Assembly (NCBI GenBank): GCA_947652605.1
Contig: CANTFG010000099.1
Location: forward strand, 288,164 to 352,163
Direction of reading: 5' to 3'
Length of the DNA: 64,000 bases
Origin: Elmis aenea
Lineage: Eukaryota > Arthropoda > Insecta > Coleoptera > Elmidae
Below, piece by piece: positions 12,396-27,044 of this stretch. Made by a program: the position numbers and the translations under genes. Below the pieces are notes generated by a model, which was given only the letters and a program-made list of their open reading frames with translations, did not search any database and had not been told where the DNA came from. Position 1 is the first letter of the stretch. Every line of letters starts with the position of its first letter.

Positions 12396-12448
12396 TATCT
12401 AAACAATTTTAATTATTGATTTGTATATCACAGAAACAGTTTATCCAT

Positions 12449-13839
12449 CGCCTCTTTACATGAATACAATTGTTTTGCATATGTCTTTCAATGAGCTGGT
12501 TTTAATTTTTAATAATTTCCTAAAAATACCGTGCTTTAGTTAATACATATGTTCCTTGAGCGACAATTTCGAAACAATTTTAATTATTGATTTGTATATC
12601 ACAGGAACAGTTTATCCATCGCCTCTTTACATGAATACAATTGTTTTGCATATGTCTTTCAATAAGCTGGTATTAATTTTTAATAATTTCCTAAAAATAC
12701 CGTGCTTTAGTTAATACATATGTTCCTTGAGCGACTATTTCTGAACAATTTAAATTATTGATTTGTATATGACAGGAACAGTTTATCCATCGCATATGTT
12801 CCTTGAGCGACTATTTCTAAACAATTTAAATTATTGATTTGTATATGACAGGAACAGTTTATCCATTGCCTCTTTACATGAATACAATTGTTTTGCATAT
12901 GTCTTTCAATGAGCTGGTTTTAATTTTTAATAATTTCCTAAAAATACCGTGCTTTAGTTAATACATATGTTCCTTGAGCGACTATTTCTAAACAATTTTA
13001 ATTATTGATTTGTATATCACAGAAACAGTTTATCCATCGCCTCTTTACAGGAATACAATTGTTTTGCATATGTCTTTCAATGAGCTGGTTTTAATTTTTA
13101 ATAATTTCCTAAAAATACCGTGCTTTAGTTAATACATATGTTCCTTGAGCGACTATTTCTGAACAATTTTAATTATTGATTTGTATATCACAGAAACAGT
13201 TTATCCATCGCCTCTTTACAGGAATACAATTGTTTTGCATATGTCTTTCAATGAGCTGGTTTTAATTTTTAATAATTTCCTAAAAATACCGTGCTTTAGT
13301 TAATACATATGTTCCTTGAGCGACTATTTCTAAACAATTTTAATTATTGATTTGTATATCACAGAAACAGTTTATCCATCGCCTCTTTACAGGAATACAA
13401 TTGTTTTGCATATGTCTTTCAATGAGCTGGTTTTAATTTTTAATAATTTCCTAAAAATACCGTGCTTTAGTTAATACATATGTTCCTTGAGCGACTATTT
13501 CTAAACAATTTTAATTATTGATTTGTATATGACAGGAACAGTTTATCCATCGCCTCTTTACATGAATACAATTGTTTTGCATATGTCTTTCAATGAGCTG
13601 GTTTTAATTTTTAATAATTTCCTAAAAATACCGTGCTTTAGTTAATACATATGTTCCTTGAGCGACTATTTCTAAACAATTTTAATTATTGATTTGTATA
13701 TCACAGAAACAGTTTATCCATCGCCTCTTTACAGGAATACAATTGTTTTGCATATGTCTTTCAATGAGCTGGTTTTAATTTTTAATAATTTCCTAAAAAT
13801 ACCGTGCTTTAGTTAATACATATGTTCCTTGAGCGACTA
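12449..13839 (+). repeat. 1,444-bp tandem duplication, right copy
   Basis: This is the partner of 11,005-12,395, with the same unit order of eight full units and one 76-bp unit. It shares its core with the 1,615-bp duplication of HOR copy 1 but is one full unit shorter. Confidence 0.82.
12793..12868 (+). repeat. 76-bp deleted monomer 5
   Basis: The junction matches; it lies 1,444 bp after copy 4 and is the short unit of the right copy of the 1,444-bp duplication. Confidence 0.95.
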
Positions 13840-15082
13840 TTTCGAAACAATTTTAATTATTGATTTGTATATCACAGGAACAGTTTATCCATCGCCTCTT
13901 TACATGAATAAAATTGTTTTGCATATGTCTTTCAATGAGCTGGTTTTAATTTTTAATAATTTCCTAAAAATACCGTGCATTAGTTAATACATATGTTCCT
14001 TGTGCGACTATTTCGAAACAATTTCAATTATTGATTTGTATATCACAGGAACAGTTTATCTATCGCCTCTTTACATGAATACAATTGTTTTGCATATGTC
14101 TTTCAATGAGCTGGTTTTAATTTTTAATAATTTCCTAAAAATACCGTGCTTTAGTTAATACATATGTTCCTTGAGCGACTATTTCTAAACAATTTTAATT
14201 ATTGATTTGTATATGACAGGAACAGTATATCTATCGCCTCTTTACATGAATACAATTGTTTTGCATATGTCTTTCAATGAGCTGGTTTTAATTTTTAATA
14301 ATTTCCTAAAAATACCGTGCTTTAGTTAATACATATGTTCCTTGAGCGTCTATTTCGAAACAATTTTAATTATTGATTTGTATATCACAGGAACAGTTTA
14401 TCCATCGCCTCTTTACATGAATACAATTGTTTTGCATATGTCTTTCAATGAGCTGGTTTTAATTTTTAATAATTTCCTAAAAATACCGTGCATTAGTTAA
14501 TACATATGTTCCTTGAGCGTCTATTTCGAAACAATTTTAATTATTGATTTGTATATCACAGGAACAGTTTATCCATCGCCTCTTTACATGAATACAATTG
14601 TTTTGCATATGTCTTTCAATGAGCTGGTTTTAATTTTTAATAATTTCCTAAAAATACCGTGCTTTAGTTAATACATATGTTCCTTGAGCGACTATTTCTA
14701 AACAATTTTAATTATTGATTTGTATATGACAGGAACAGTATATCTATCGCCTCTTTACATGAATACAATTGTTTTGCATATGTCTTTCAATGAGCTGGTT
14801 TTAATTTTTAATAATTTCCTAAAAATACCGTGCTTTAGTTAATACATATGTTCCTTGAGCGACTATTTCGAAACAATTTTAATTATTGATTTGTATATCA
14901 CAGGAACAGTTTATTTATCGCCTCTTTACATGAATACAATTGTTTTGCATATGTCTTTCAATCAGCTGGTTTTAATTTTTAATAATTTCCTAAAAATACC
15001 GTGCTTTAGTTAATACATATGTTCCTTGAGCGACTATTTCTAAACAATTTTAATTATTGATTTGTATATGACAGGAACAGTT

Positions 15083-15744
15083 TATCGATCGCCTCTTTAC
15101 ATGAATACAATTGTTTTGCATATGTCTTTCAATAAGCTGGTTTTAATTTTTAATAATTTCCTAAAAATACCGTGCTTTAGTTAATACATATGTTCCTTGA
15201 GCGACTATTTCTAAACAATTTTAATTATTGATTTGTATATCACAGGAACAGTTTATCCATCGCCTCTTTACATGAATAAAATTGTTTTGCATATGTCTTT
15301 CAATGAGCTGGTATTAATTTTTAATAATTTCCTAAAAATACCGTGCTTTAGTTAATACATATGTTCCTTGAGCGACTATTTCGAAACAATTTTAATTATT
15401 GATTTGTATATCACAGGAACAGTTTATCCATCGCCTCTTTACATGAATACAATTGTTTTGCATATGTCTTTCAATGAGCTGGTATTAATTTTTAATAATT
15501 TCCTAAAAATACCGTGCTTTAGTTAATACATATGTTCCTTGAGCGACTATTTCTGAACAATTTCAATTATTGATTTGTATATCACAGGAACAGTTTATCT
15601 ATCGCCTCTTTACATGAATACAATTGTTTTGCATATGTCTTTCAATGAGCTGGTTTTAATTTTTAATAATTTCCTAAAAATACCGTGCTTTAGTTAATAC
15701 ATATGTTCCTTGAGCGACAATTTCGAAACAATTTTAATTATTGA
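15083..15744 (+). repeat. Family A higher-order repeat copy 4, left end
   Basis: It begins with the fourth and last CGATCG marker and continues with the family A order (aataagctg, aataaaatt with gtatta, tctatcg, cgacaatttcg). From about 15,745 the sequence belongs to the 4,009-bp duplication, so only the left part follows the copy 1-3 pattern. No gene is present. Confidence 0.75.
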
Positions 15745-18700
15745 TTTGTATATCACAGGAACAGTTTATCCATCGCCTCTTTACATGAATACAATTGTTT
15801 TGCATATGTCTTTCAATAAGCTGGTATTAATTTTTAATAATTTCCTAAAAATACCGTGCTTTAGTTAATACATATGTTCCTTGAGCGACTATTTCTGAAC
15901 AATTTAAATTATTGATTTGTATATGACAGGAACAGTTTATCCATCGCATATGTTCCTTGAGCGACTATTTCTAAACAATTTAAATTATTGATTTGTATAT
16001 GACAGGAACAGTTTATCCATTGCCTCTTTACATGAATACAATTGTTTTGCATATGTCTTTCAATGAGCTGGTTTTAATTTTTAATAATTTCCTAAAAATA
16101 CCGTGCTTTAGTTAATACATATGTTCCTTGAGCGACTATTTCTAAACAATTTTAATTATTGATTTGTATATCACAGAAACAGTTTATCCATCGCCTCTTT
16201 ACAGGAGTACAATTGTTTTGCATATGTCTTTCAATGAGCTGGTTTTAATTTTTAATAATTTCCTAAAAATACCGTGCTTTAGTTAATACATATGTTCCTT
16301 GAGCGACTATTTCTGAACAATTTTAATTATTGATTTGTATATCACAGAAACAGTTTATCCATCGCCTCTTTACAGGAATACAATTGTTTTGCATATGTCT
16401 TTCAATGAGCTGGTTTTAATTTTTAATAATTTCCTAAAAATACCGTGCTTTAGTTAATACATATGTTCCTTGAGCGACTATTTCTAAACAATTTTAATTA
16501 TTGATTTGTATATCACAGAAACAGTTTATCCATCGCCTCTTTACAGGAATACAATTGTTTTGCATATGTCTTTCAATGAGCTGGTTTTAATTTTTAATAA
16601 TTTCCTAAAAATACCGTGCTTTAGTTAATACATATGTTCCTTGAGCGACTATTTCTAAACAATTTTAATTATTGATTTGTATATGACAGGAACAGTTTAT
16701 CCATCGCCTCTTTACATGAATACAATTGTTTTGCATATGTCTTTCAATGAGCTGGTTTTAATTTTTAATAATTTCCTAAAAATACCGTGCTTTAGTTAAT
16801 ACATATGTTCCTTGAGCGACTATTTCTAAACAATTTTAATTATTGATTTGTATATCACAGAAACAGTTTATCCATCGCCTCTTTACAGGAATACAATTGT
16901 TTTGCATATGTCTTTCAATGAGCTGGTTTTAATTTTTAATAATTTTCTAAAAATACCGTGCTTTAGTTAATACATATGTTCCTTAAGCGACAATATCTAA
17001 ACAATTTTAATTATTGATTTGTATATCACAGAAACAGTTTATCCATCGCCTCTTTACAGGAATACAATTGTTTTGCATATAACTTTCAATGAGCTGGTTT
17101 TAATTTTTAATAATTTCCTAAAAATACCGTGCTTTAGTTAATACATATGTTCCTTGAGCGACTATTTCTAAACAATTTTAATTATTGATTTGTATATCAC
17201 AGGAACAGTTTATCCATCGCCTCTTTACATGAATAAAATTGTTTTGCATATGTCTTTCAATGAGCTGGTTTTAATTTTTAATAATTTCCTAAAAATACCG
17301 TGCTTTAGTTAATACATATGTTCCTTGAGCGACTATTTCGTAACAAATTTAATTATTGATTTGTATATCACAGGAACAGTTTATCCATCGCCTCTTTACA
17401 TGAATACAATTGTTTTGCATATGTCTTTCAATGAGCTGGTATTAATTTTTAATAATTTCCTAAAAATACCGTGCTTTAGTTAATACATATGTTCCTTGAG
17501 CGACTGTTTCTGAACAATTTTAATTATTGATTTGTATATCACAGGAACAGTTTATCCATCGCCTCTTTACATGAATACAATTGTTTTGCATATGTCTTTC
17601 AATGAGCTGGTTTTAATTTTTAATAATTTCCTAAAAATACCGTGCTTTAGTTAATACATATGTTCCTTGAGCGACTATTTCTAAAAAAATTTAATTATTG
17701 ATTTGTATATCACAGGAACAGTTTATCCATCGCTTCTTTACATGAATACAATTGTTTTGCATATGTCTTTCAATGAGCTGGTATTAATTTTTAATAATTT
17801 CCTAAAAATACCGTGCTTTAGTTAATACATATGTTCCTTGAGCGACTATTTCTAAACAATTTTAATTATTGATTTGTATATCACAGGAACAGTTTATCTA
17901 TCGCTTCTTTACATGAATACAATTGTTTTGCATATGTCTTTCAATGAGCTGGTTTTAATTTTTAATAATTTCCTAAAAATACCGTGCTTTAGTTAATACA
18001 TATGTTCCTTGAGCGACTATTTCTAAAAAAATTTAATTATTGATTTGTATATCACAGGAACAGTTTATCCATCGCCTCTTTACATGAATACAATTGTTTT
18101 GCATATGTCTTTCAATGAGCTGGTTTTAATTTTTAATAATTTCCTAAAAATACCGTGCTTAAGTTAATACATATGTTCCTTGAGCGACTATTTCGAAACA
18201 ATTTTAATTATTGATTTGTATATCACAGGAACAGTTTATCCATCGCCTCTTTACATGAATACAATTGTTTTGCATATGTCTTTCAATGAGCTGGTTTTAA
18301 TTTTTAATAATTTCCTAAAAATACCGTGCTTTAGTTAATACATATGTTCCTTGAGCGACTACTTCTAAACAATTTTAATTATTGATTTGTATATGACAGG
18401 AACAGTTTATCCATCGCCTCTTTACATGAATACAATTGTTTTGCATATGTCTTTCAATGAGCTGGTTTTAATTTTTAATAATTTCCTAAAAATACCGTGC
18501 TTTAGTTAATACATATGTTCCTTGAGCGACTATTTCGAAACAATTTTAATTATTGATTTGTATATCACAGGAACAGTTTATCCATCGCCTCTTTACATGA
18601 ATACAATTGTTTTGCATATGTCTTTCAATGAGCTGGTTTTAATTTTTAATAATTTCCTAAAAATACCGTGCTTTAGTTAATACATATGTTCCTTGAGCGA

Positions 18701-19653
18701 CTATTTCGAAACAATTTTAATTATTGATTTGTATATCACAGGAACAGTTTATCCATCGCCTCTTTACATGAATACAATTGTTTTGCATATGCCTTTCAAT
18801 GAGCTGGTTTTAATTTTTAATAATTTCCTAAAAATACCGTGCTTTAGTTAATACATATGTTCCTTGAGCGACTATTTCTAAACAATTTTAATTATTGATT
18901 TGTATATCACAGGAACAGTTTATCCATCGCCTCTTTACATGAATACAATTGTTTTGCATATGTCTTTCAATGAGCTGGTTTTAATTTTTAATAATTTCCT
19001 AAAAATACCGTGCTTTAGTTAATACATATGTTCCTTGAGCGACTATTTCGAAACAATTTTAATTATTGATTTGTATATCACAGGTACAGTTTATCCATCG
19101 CCTCTTTACATGATTACAATTGTTTTGCATATGTCTTTCAATGAGCTGGTTTTAATTTTTAATAATTTCCTAAAAATACCGTGCTTTAGTTAATACATAT
19201 GTTCCTTGAGCGACTATTTCGAAACAATTTTAATTATTGATTTGTATATCACAGGAACAGTTTATCTATCGCTTCTTTACATGAATACAATTGTTTTGCA
19301 TATGTCTTTCAATGAGCTGGTTTTAATTTTTAATAATTTCCTAAAAATACCGTGCTTTAGTTAATACATATGTTCCTTGAGCGACTATTTCTAAAAAAAT
19401 TTAATTATTGATTTGTATATCACAGGAACAGTTTATTCATCGCCTTTTTACATGAATACAATTGTTTTGCATATGTCTTTCAATGAGCTGGTTTTAATTT
19501 TTAATAATTTCCTAAAAATACCGTGCTTAAGTTAATACATATGTTCCTTGAGCGACTATTTCGAAACAATTTTAATTATTGATTTGTATATCACAGGAAC
19601 AGTTTATCCATCGCCTCTTTACATGAATACAATTGTTTTGCATATGTCTTTCA
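15745..19653 (+). repeat. 4,009-bp tandem segmental duplication, left copy
   Basis: Private alleles recur at offset 4,009: the 76-bp unit (15947 and 19956), acaggagtac (16201 and 20210), catataactttc (17077 and 21086), cgtaacaaat (17339 and 21348), actacttct (18358 and 22367), atgcctttc (18789 and 22798) and acaggtacag (19081 and 23090). The period is 23 full units plus one 76-bp unit. The left edge is where cgacaatttcgaaac differs from cgactatttctaaaaaaa. The right edge is where aataagctg differs from aatgagctg. I found no mismatch at the markers compared. Confidence 0.88.
15947..16022 (+). repeat. 76-bp deleted monomer 6
   Basis: The junction and ending match. It lies 3,154 bp after copy 5 (18 full units plus 76 bp), at the start of the 4,009-bp duplication. 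Confidence 0.95.
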
Positions 19654-19753
19654 ATAAGCTGGTTTTAATTTTTAATAATTTCCTAAAAATACCGTGCTTT
19701 AGTTAATACATATGTTCCTTGAGCGACTATTTCTAAAAAAATTTAATTATTGA

Positions 19754-22700
19754 TTTGTATATCACAGGAACAGTTTATCCATCGCCTCTTTACATGAATA
19801 CAATTGTTTTGCATATGTCTTTCAATAAGCTGGTATTAATTTTTAATAATTTCCTAAAAATACCGTGCTTTAGTTAATACATATGTTCCTTGAGCGACTA
19901 TTTCTGAACAATTTAAATTATTGATTTGTATATGACAGGAACAGTTTATCCATCGCATATGTTCCTTGAGCGACTATTTCTAAACAATTTAAATTATTGA
20001 TTTGTATATGACAGGAACAGTTTATCCATTGCCTCTTTACATGAATACAATTGTTTTGCATATGTCTTTCAATGAGCTGGTTTTAATTTTTAATAATTTC
20101 CTAAAAATACCGTGCTTTAGTTAATACATATGTTCCTTGAGCGACTATTTCTAAACAATTTTAATTATTGATTTGTATATCACAGAAACAGTTTATCCAT
20201 CGCCTCTTTACAGGAGTACAATTGTTTTGCATATGTCTTTCAATGAGCTGGTTTTAATTTTTAATAATTTCCTAAAAATACCGTGCTTTAGTTAATACAT
20301 ATGTTCCTTGAGCGACTATTTCTGAACAATTTTAATTATTGATTTGTATATCACAGAAACAGTTTATCCATCGCCTCTTTACAGGAATACAATTGTTTTG
20401 CATATGTCTTTCAATGAGCTGGTTTTAATTTTTAATAATTTCCTAAAAATACCGTGCTTTAGTTAATACATATGTTCCTTGAGCGACTATTTCTAAACAA
20501 TTTTAATTATTGATTTGTATATCACAGAAACAGTTTATCCATCGCCTCTTTACAGGAATACAATTGTTTTGCATATGTCTTTCAATGAGCTGGTTTTAAT
20601 TTTTAATAATTTCCTAAAAATACCGTGCTTTAGTTAATACATATGTTCCTTGAGCGACTATTTCTAAACAATTTTAATTATTGATTTGTATATGACAGGA
20701 ACAGTTTATCCATCGCCTCTTTACATGAATACAATTGTTTTGCATATGTCTTTCAATGAGCTGGTTTTAATTTTTAATAATTTCCTAAAAATACCGTGCT
20801 TTAGTTAATACATATGTTCCTTGAGCGACTATTTCTAAACAATTTTAATTATTGATTTGTATATCACAGAAACAGTTTATCCATCGCCTCTTTACAGGAA
20901 TACAATTGTTTTGCATATGTCTTTCAATGAGCTGGTTTTAATTTTTAATAATTTTCTAAAAATACCGTGCTTTAGTTAATACATATGTTCCTTAAGCGAC
21001 AATATCTAAACAATTTTAATTATTGATTTGTATATCACAGAAACAGTTTATCCATCGCCTCTTTACAGGAATACAATTGTTTTGCATATAACTTTCAATG
21101 AGCTGGTTTTAATTTTTAATAATTTCCTAAAAATACCGTGCTTTAGTTAATACATATGTTCCTTGAGCGACTATTTCTAAACAATTTTAATTATTGATTT
21201 GTATATCACAGGAACAGTTTATCCATCGCCTCTTTACATGAATAAAATTGTTTTGCATATGTCTTTCAATGAGCTGGTTTTAATTTTTAATAATTTCCTA
21301 AAAATACCGTGCTTTAGTTAATACATATGTTCCTTGAGCGACTATTTCGTAACAAATTTAATTATTGATTTGTATATCACAGGAACAGTTTATCCATCGC
21401 CTCTTTACATGAATACAATTGTTTTGCATATGTCTTTCAATGAGCTGGTATTAATTTTTAATAATTTCCTAAAAATACCGTGCTTTAGTTAATACATATG
21501 TTCCTTGAGCGACTGTTTCTGAACAATTTTAATTATTGATTTGTATATCACAGGAACAGTTTATCCATCGCCTCTTTACATGAATACAATTGTTTTGCAT
21601 ATGTCTTTCAATGAGCTGGTTTTAATTTTTAATAATTTCCTAAAAATACCGTGCTTTAGTTAATACATATGTTCCTTGAGCGACTATTTCTAAAAAAATT
21701 TAATTATTGATTTGTATATCACAGGAACAGTTTATCCATCGCTTCTTTACATGAATACAATTGTTTTGCATATGTCTTTCAATGAGCTGGTATTAATTTT
21801 TAATAATTTCCTAAAAATACCGTGCTTTAGTTAATACATATGTTCCTTGAGCGACTATTTCTAAACAATTTTAATTATTGATTTGTATATCACAGGAACA
21901 GTTTATCTATCGCTTCTTTACATGAATACAATTGTTTTGCATATGTCTTTCAATGAGCTGGTTTTAATTTTTAATAATTTCCTAAAAATACCGTGCTTTA
22001 GTTAATACATATGTTCCTTGAGCGACTATTTCTAAAAAAATTTAATTATTGATTTGTATATCACAGGAACAGTTTATCCATCGCCTCTTTACATGAATAC
22101 AATTGTTTTGCATATGTCTTTCAATGAGCTGGTTTTAATTTTTAATAATTTCCTAAAAATACCGTGCTTAAGTTAATACATATGTTCCTTGAGCGACTAT
22201 TTCGAAACAATTTTAATTATTGATTTGTATATCACAGGAACAGTTTATCCATCGCCTCTTTACATGAATACAATTGTTTTGCATATGTCTTTCAATGAGC
22301 TGGTTTTAATTTTTAATAATTTCCTAAAAATACCGTGCTTTAGTTAATACATATGTTCCTTGAGCGACTACTTCTAAACAATTTTAATTATTGATTTGTA
22401 TATGACAGGAACAGTTTATCCATCGCCTCTTTACATGAATACAATTGTTTTGCATATGTCTTTCAATGAGCTGGTTTTAATTTTTAATAATTTCCTAAAA
22501 ATACCGTGCTTTAGTTAATACATATGTTCCTTGAGCGACTATTTCGAAACAATTTTAATTATTGATTTGTATATCACAGGAACAGTTTATCCATCGCCTC
22601 TTTACATGAATACAATTGTTTTGCATATGTCTTTCAATGAGCTGGTTTTAATTTTTAATAATTTCCTAAAAATACCGTGCTTTAGTTAATACATATGTTC

Positions 22701-23662
22701 CTTGAGCGACTATTTCGAAACAATTTTAATTATTGATTTGTATATCACAGGAACAGTTTATCCATCGCCTCTTTACATGAATACAATTGTTTTGCATATG
22801 CCTTTCAATGAGCTGGTTTTAATTTTTAATAATTTCCTAAAAATACCGTGCTTTAGTTAATACATATGTTCCTTGAGCGACTATTTCTAAACAATTTTAA
22901 TTATTGATTTGTATATCACAGGAACAGTTTATCCATCGCCTCTTTACATGAATACAATTGTTTTGCATATGTCTTTCAATGAGCTGGTTTTAATTTTTAA
23001 TAATTTCCTAAAAATACCGTGCTTTAGTTAATACATATGTTCCTTGAGCGACTATTTCGAAACAATTTTAATTATTGATTTGTATATCACAGGTACAGTT
23101 TATCCATCGCCTCTTTACATGATTACAATTGTTTTGCATATGTCTTTCAATGAGCTGGTTTTAATTTTTAATAATTTCCTAAAAATACCGTGCTTTAGTT
23201 AATACATATGTTCCTTGAGCGACTATTTCGAAACAATTTTAATTATTGATTTGTATATCACAGGAACAGTTTATCTATCGCTTCTTTACATGAATACAAT
23301 TGTTTTGCATATGTCTTTCAATGAGCTGGTTTTAATTTTTAATAATTTCCTAAAAATACCGTGCTTTAGTTAATACATATGTTCCTTGAGCGACTATTTC
23401 TAAAAAAATTTAATTATTGATTTGTATATCACAGGAACAGTTTATTCATCGCCTTTTTACATGAATACAATTGTTTTGCATATGTCTTTCAATGAGCTGG
23501 TTTTAATTTTTAATAATTTCCTAAAAATACCGTGCTTAAGTTAATACATATGTTCCTTGAGCGACTATTTCGAAACAATTTTAATTATTGATTTGTATAT
23601 CACAGGAACAGTTTATCCATCGCCTCTTTACATGAATACAATTGTTTTGCATATGTCTTTCA
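19754..23662 (+). repeat. 4,009-bp tandem segmental duplication, right copy
   Basis: This is the partner of 15,745-19,653 with the same markers. Family A units with agaaacag and the short unit at the left pass into units carrying ctaaaaaaattt, gcttctttac and gcttaagtt at the right. This copy is also the source or sister of the block at 29,883 onward, offset 9,743 bp. Confidence 0.88.
19956..20031 (+). repeat. 76-bp deleted monomer 7
   Basis: The junction and ending match. It lies 4,009 bp after copy 6, in the right copy of the 4,009-bp duplication. No further short unit follows for 26 kb. Confidence 0.95.
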
Positions 23663-25016
23663 ATGAGCTGGTTTTAATTTTTAATAATTTCCTAAAAATA
23701 CCGTGCTTTAGTTAATACATATGTTCCTTGAGCGACTACTTCTAAACAATTTTAATTATTGATTTGTATATGACAGGAACAGTTTATCCATCGCCTCTTT
23801 ACATGAATACAATTGTTTTGCATATGTCTTTCAATGAGCTGGTTTTAATTTTTAATAATTTCCTAAAAATACCGTGCTTTAGTTAATACATATGTTCCTT
23901 GAGCGACTATTTCGAAACAATTTTAATTATTGATTTGTATATCACAGGAACAGTTTATCCATCGCCTCTTTACATGAATACAATTGTTTTGCATATGTCT
24001 TTCAATGAGCTGGTTTTAATTTTTAATAATTTCCTAAAAATACCGTGCTTTAGTTAATACATATGTTCCTTGAGTGACTATTTCGAAACAATTTTAATTA
24101 TTGATTTGTATATCACAGGAACAGTTTATCCATCGCCTCTTTACATGAATACAATTGTTTTGCATATGTCTTTCAATAAGCTGGTTTTAATTTTTAATAA
24201 TTTCCTAAAAATACCGTGCTTTAGTTAATACATATGTTCCTTGAGCGACTATTTCTAAACAATTTTAATTATTGATTTGTATATCACAGGAACAGTTTAT
24301 CCATCGCCTCTTTACATGAATAAAATTGTTTTGCATATGTCTTTCAATGAGCTGGTTTTAATTTTTAATAATTTCCTAAAAAGACCGTGCTTTAGTTAAT
24401 ACATATGTTCCTTGAGCGACTATTTCGAAACAATTTTAATTATTGATTTGTATATCACAGGAACAGTTTATCCATCGCCTCTTTACATGAATACAATTGT
24501 TTTGCATATGTCTTTCAATGAGCTGGTTTTAATTTTTAATAATTTCCTAAAAATACCGTGCTTTAGTTAATACATATGTTCCTTGAGCGACTATTTCTAA
24601 ACAATTTTAATTATTGATTTGTATATCACAGAAACAGTTTATCCATCGCCTCTTTACATGAATACAATTGTTTTGCATATGTCATTTAAAGAGCTGGTTT
24701 TAATTTTTACTAATTTCCTAAAAATACCGTACTTTAGTTAATACATATGTTCCTTGAGCGACTATTTCTAAACAATTTTAATTATTGATTTGTATATGAC
24801 AGGAACAGTTTATCCATCGCCTCTTTACATGAATACAATTGTTTTGCATATGTCTTTCAATGAGCTGGTTTTAATTTTTAATAATTTCCTAAAAATACCG
24901 TGCTTTAGTTAATACATATGTTCCTTGAGCGACTATTTCGAAACAATTTTAATTATTGATTTGTATATCACAGGAACAGTTTATCCATCGCCTCTTTACA
25001 TGAATACAATTGTTTT

Positions 25017-25023
25017 GCATGTC
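25017..25023 (+). repeat. 2-bp deletion variant gcatgtc, copy 1
   Basis: The usual gcatatgtc has lost one at pair, destroying the first CATATG of the unit. Eight units in the window share this change, all between 25 and 44.4 kb. Confidence 0.93.
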
Positions 25024-27044
25024 TTTCAATAAGCTGGTTTTAATTTTTAATAATTTCCTAAAAATACCGTGCTTTAGTTAATACATATGTTCCTTGAGCG
25101 ACTATTTCGAAACAATTTTAATTATTGATTTGTATATCACAGGAACAGTTTATCCATCGCCTCTTTACATGAATACAATTGTTTTGCATATGTCTTTCAA
25201 TGAGCTGGTTTTAATTTTTAATAATTTCCTAAAAATACCGTGCTTTAGTTAATACATATGTGCCTTGAGCGACTATTTCGAAACAATTTTAATTATTGAT
25301 TTGTATATCACAGGAACAGTTTATCCATCGCCTCTTTACATGAATACAATTGTTTTGCATATGTCTTTCAATGAGCTGGTTTTAATTTTTAATAATTTCC
25401 TAAAAATACCGTGCTTTAGTTAATACATATGTTCCTTGAGCGACTATTTCGAAACAATTTTAATTATTGATTTGTATATCACAGGAACAGTTTATCCATC
25501 GCCTCTTTACATGAATACAATTGTTTTGCATATGTCTTTCAATGAGCTGGTTTTAATTTTTAATAGTTTCCTAAAAATACCGTGCTTTGGTTAATACATA
25601 TGTTCCTTGAGCGACTATTTCTAAACAATTTTAATTATTGATTTGTATATCACAGGAACAGTTTATCCATCGCCTCTTTACATGAATACAATTGTTTTGC
25701 ATATGTCTTTCAATGAGCTGGTTTTAATTTTTAATAATTTCCTAAAAATACCGTGCTTTAGTTAATACATATGTTCCTTGAGCGACTATTTCGAAACAAT
25801 TTTAATTATTGATTTGTATATCACAGGAACAGTTTATCCATCGCCTCTTTACATGATTACAATTGTTTTGCATATGTCTTTCAATGAGCTGGTTTTAATT
25901 TTTAATAATTTCCTAAAAATACCGTGCTTTAGTTAATACATATGTTCCTTGAGCGACTATTTCGAAACAATTTTAATTATTGATTTGTATATCACAGGAA
26001 CAGTTTATCTATCGCTTCTTTACATGAATACAATTGTTTTGCATATGTCTTTCAATGAGCTGGTTTTAATTTTTAATAATTTCCTAAAAATACCGTGCTT
26101 TAGTTAATACATATGTTCCTTGAGCGACTATTTCTAAAAAAATTTAATTATTGATTTGTATATCACAGGAACAGTTTATCCATCGCCTCTTTACATGAAT
26201 ACAATTGTTTTGCATATGTCTTTCAATGAGCTGGTTTTAATTTTTAATAATTTCCTAAAAATACCGTGCTTAAGTTAATACATATGTTCCTTGAGCGACT
26301 ATTTCGAAACAATTTTAATTATTGATTTGTATATCACAGGAACAGTTTATCCATCGCCTCTTTACATGAATACAATTGTTTTGCATATGTCTTTCAATGA
26401 GCTGGTTTTAATTTTTAATAATTTCCTAAAAATACCGTGCTTTAGTTAATACATATGTTCCTTGAGCGACTACTTCTAAACAATTTTAATTATTGATTTG
26501 TATATGACAGGAACAGTTTATCCATCGCCTCTTTACATGAATACAATTGTTTTGCATATGTCTTTCAATGAGCTGGTTTTAATTTTTAATAATTTCCTAA
26601 AAATACCGTGCTTTAGTTAATACATATGTTCCTTGAGCGACTATTTCGAAACAATTTTAATTATTGATTTGTATATCACAGGAACAGTTTATCCATCGCC
26701 TCTTTACATGAATACAATTGTTTTGCATATGTCTTTCAATGAGCTGGTTTTAATTTTTAATAATTTCCTAAAAATACCGTGCTTTAGTTAATACATATGT
26801 TCCTTGAGTGACTATTTCGAAACAATTTTAATTATTGATTTGTATATCACAGGAACAGTTTATCCATCGCCTCTTTACATGAATACAATTGTTTTGCATA
26901 TGTCTTTCAATGAGCTGGTTTTAATTTTTAATAATTTCCTAAAAATACCGTGCTTTAGTTAATACATATGTTCCTTGAGCGACTATTTCTAAACAATTTT
27001 AATTATTGATTTGTATATCACAGGAACAGTTTATCCATCGCCTC

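Larger units (their letters stand above)
10485..15082 (+). repeat. Family A higher-order repeat copy 3 (4,598 bp)
   Basis: It runs from the CGATCG marker at 10485 to the one at 15083, with 26 full units plus two 76-bp units. The short units are 1,444 bp apart (eight full units plus 76 bp), unlike the 1,615-bp spacing in copy 1. The equal total length therefore comes from differently placed duplications. A gcgtctatttcg variant recurs near 14348 and 14518. No gene is present. Confidence 0.85.
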
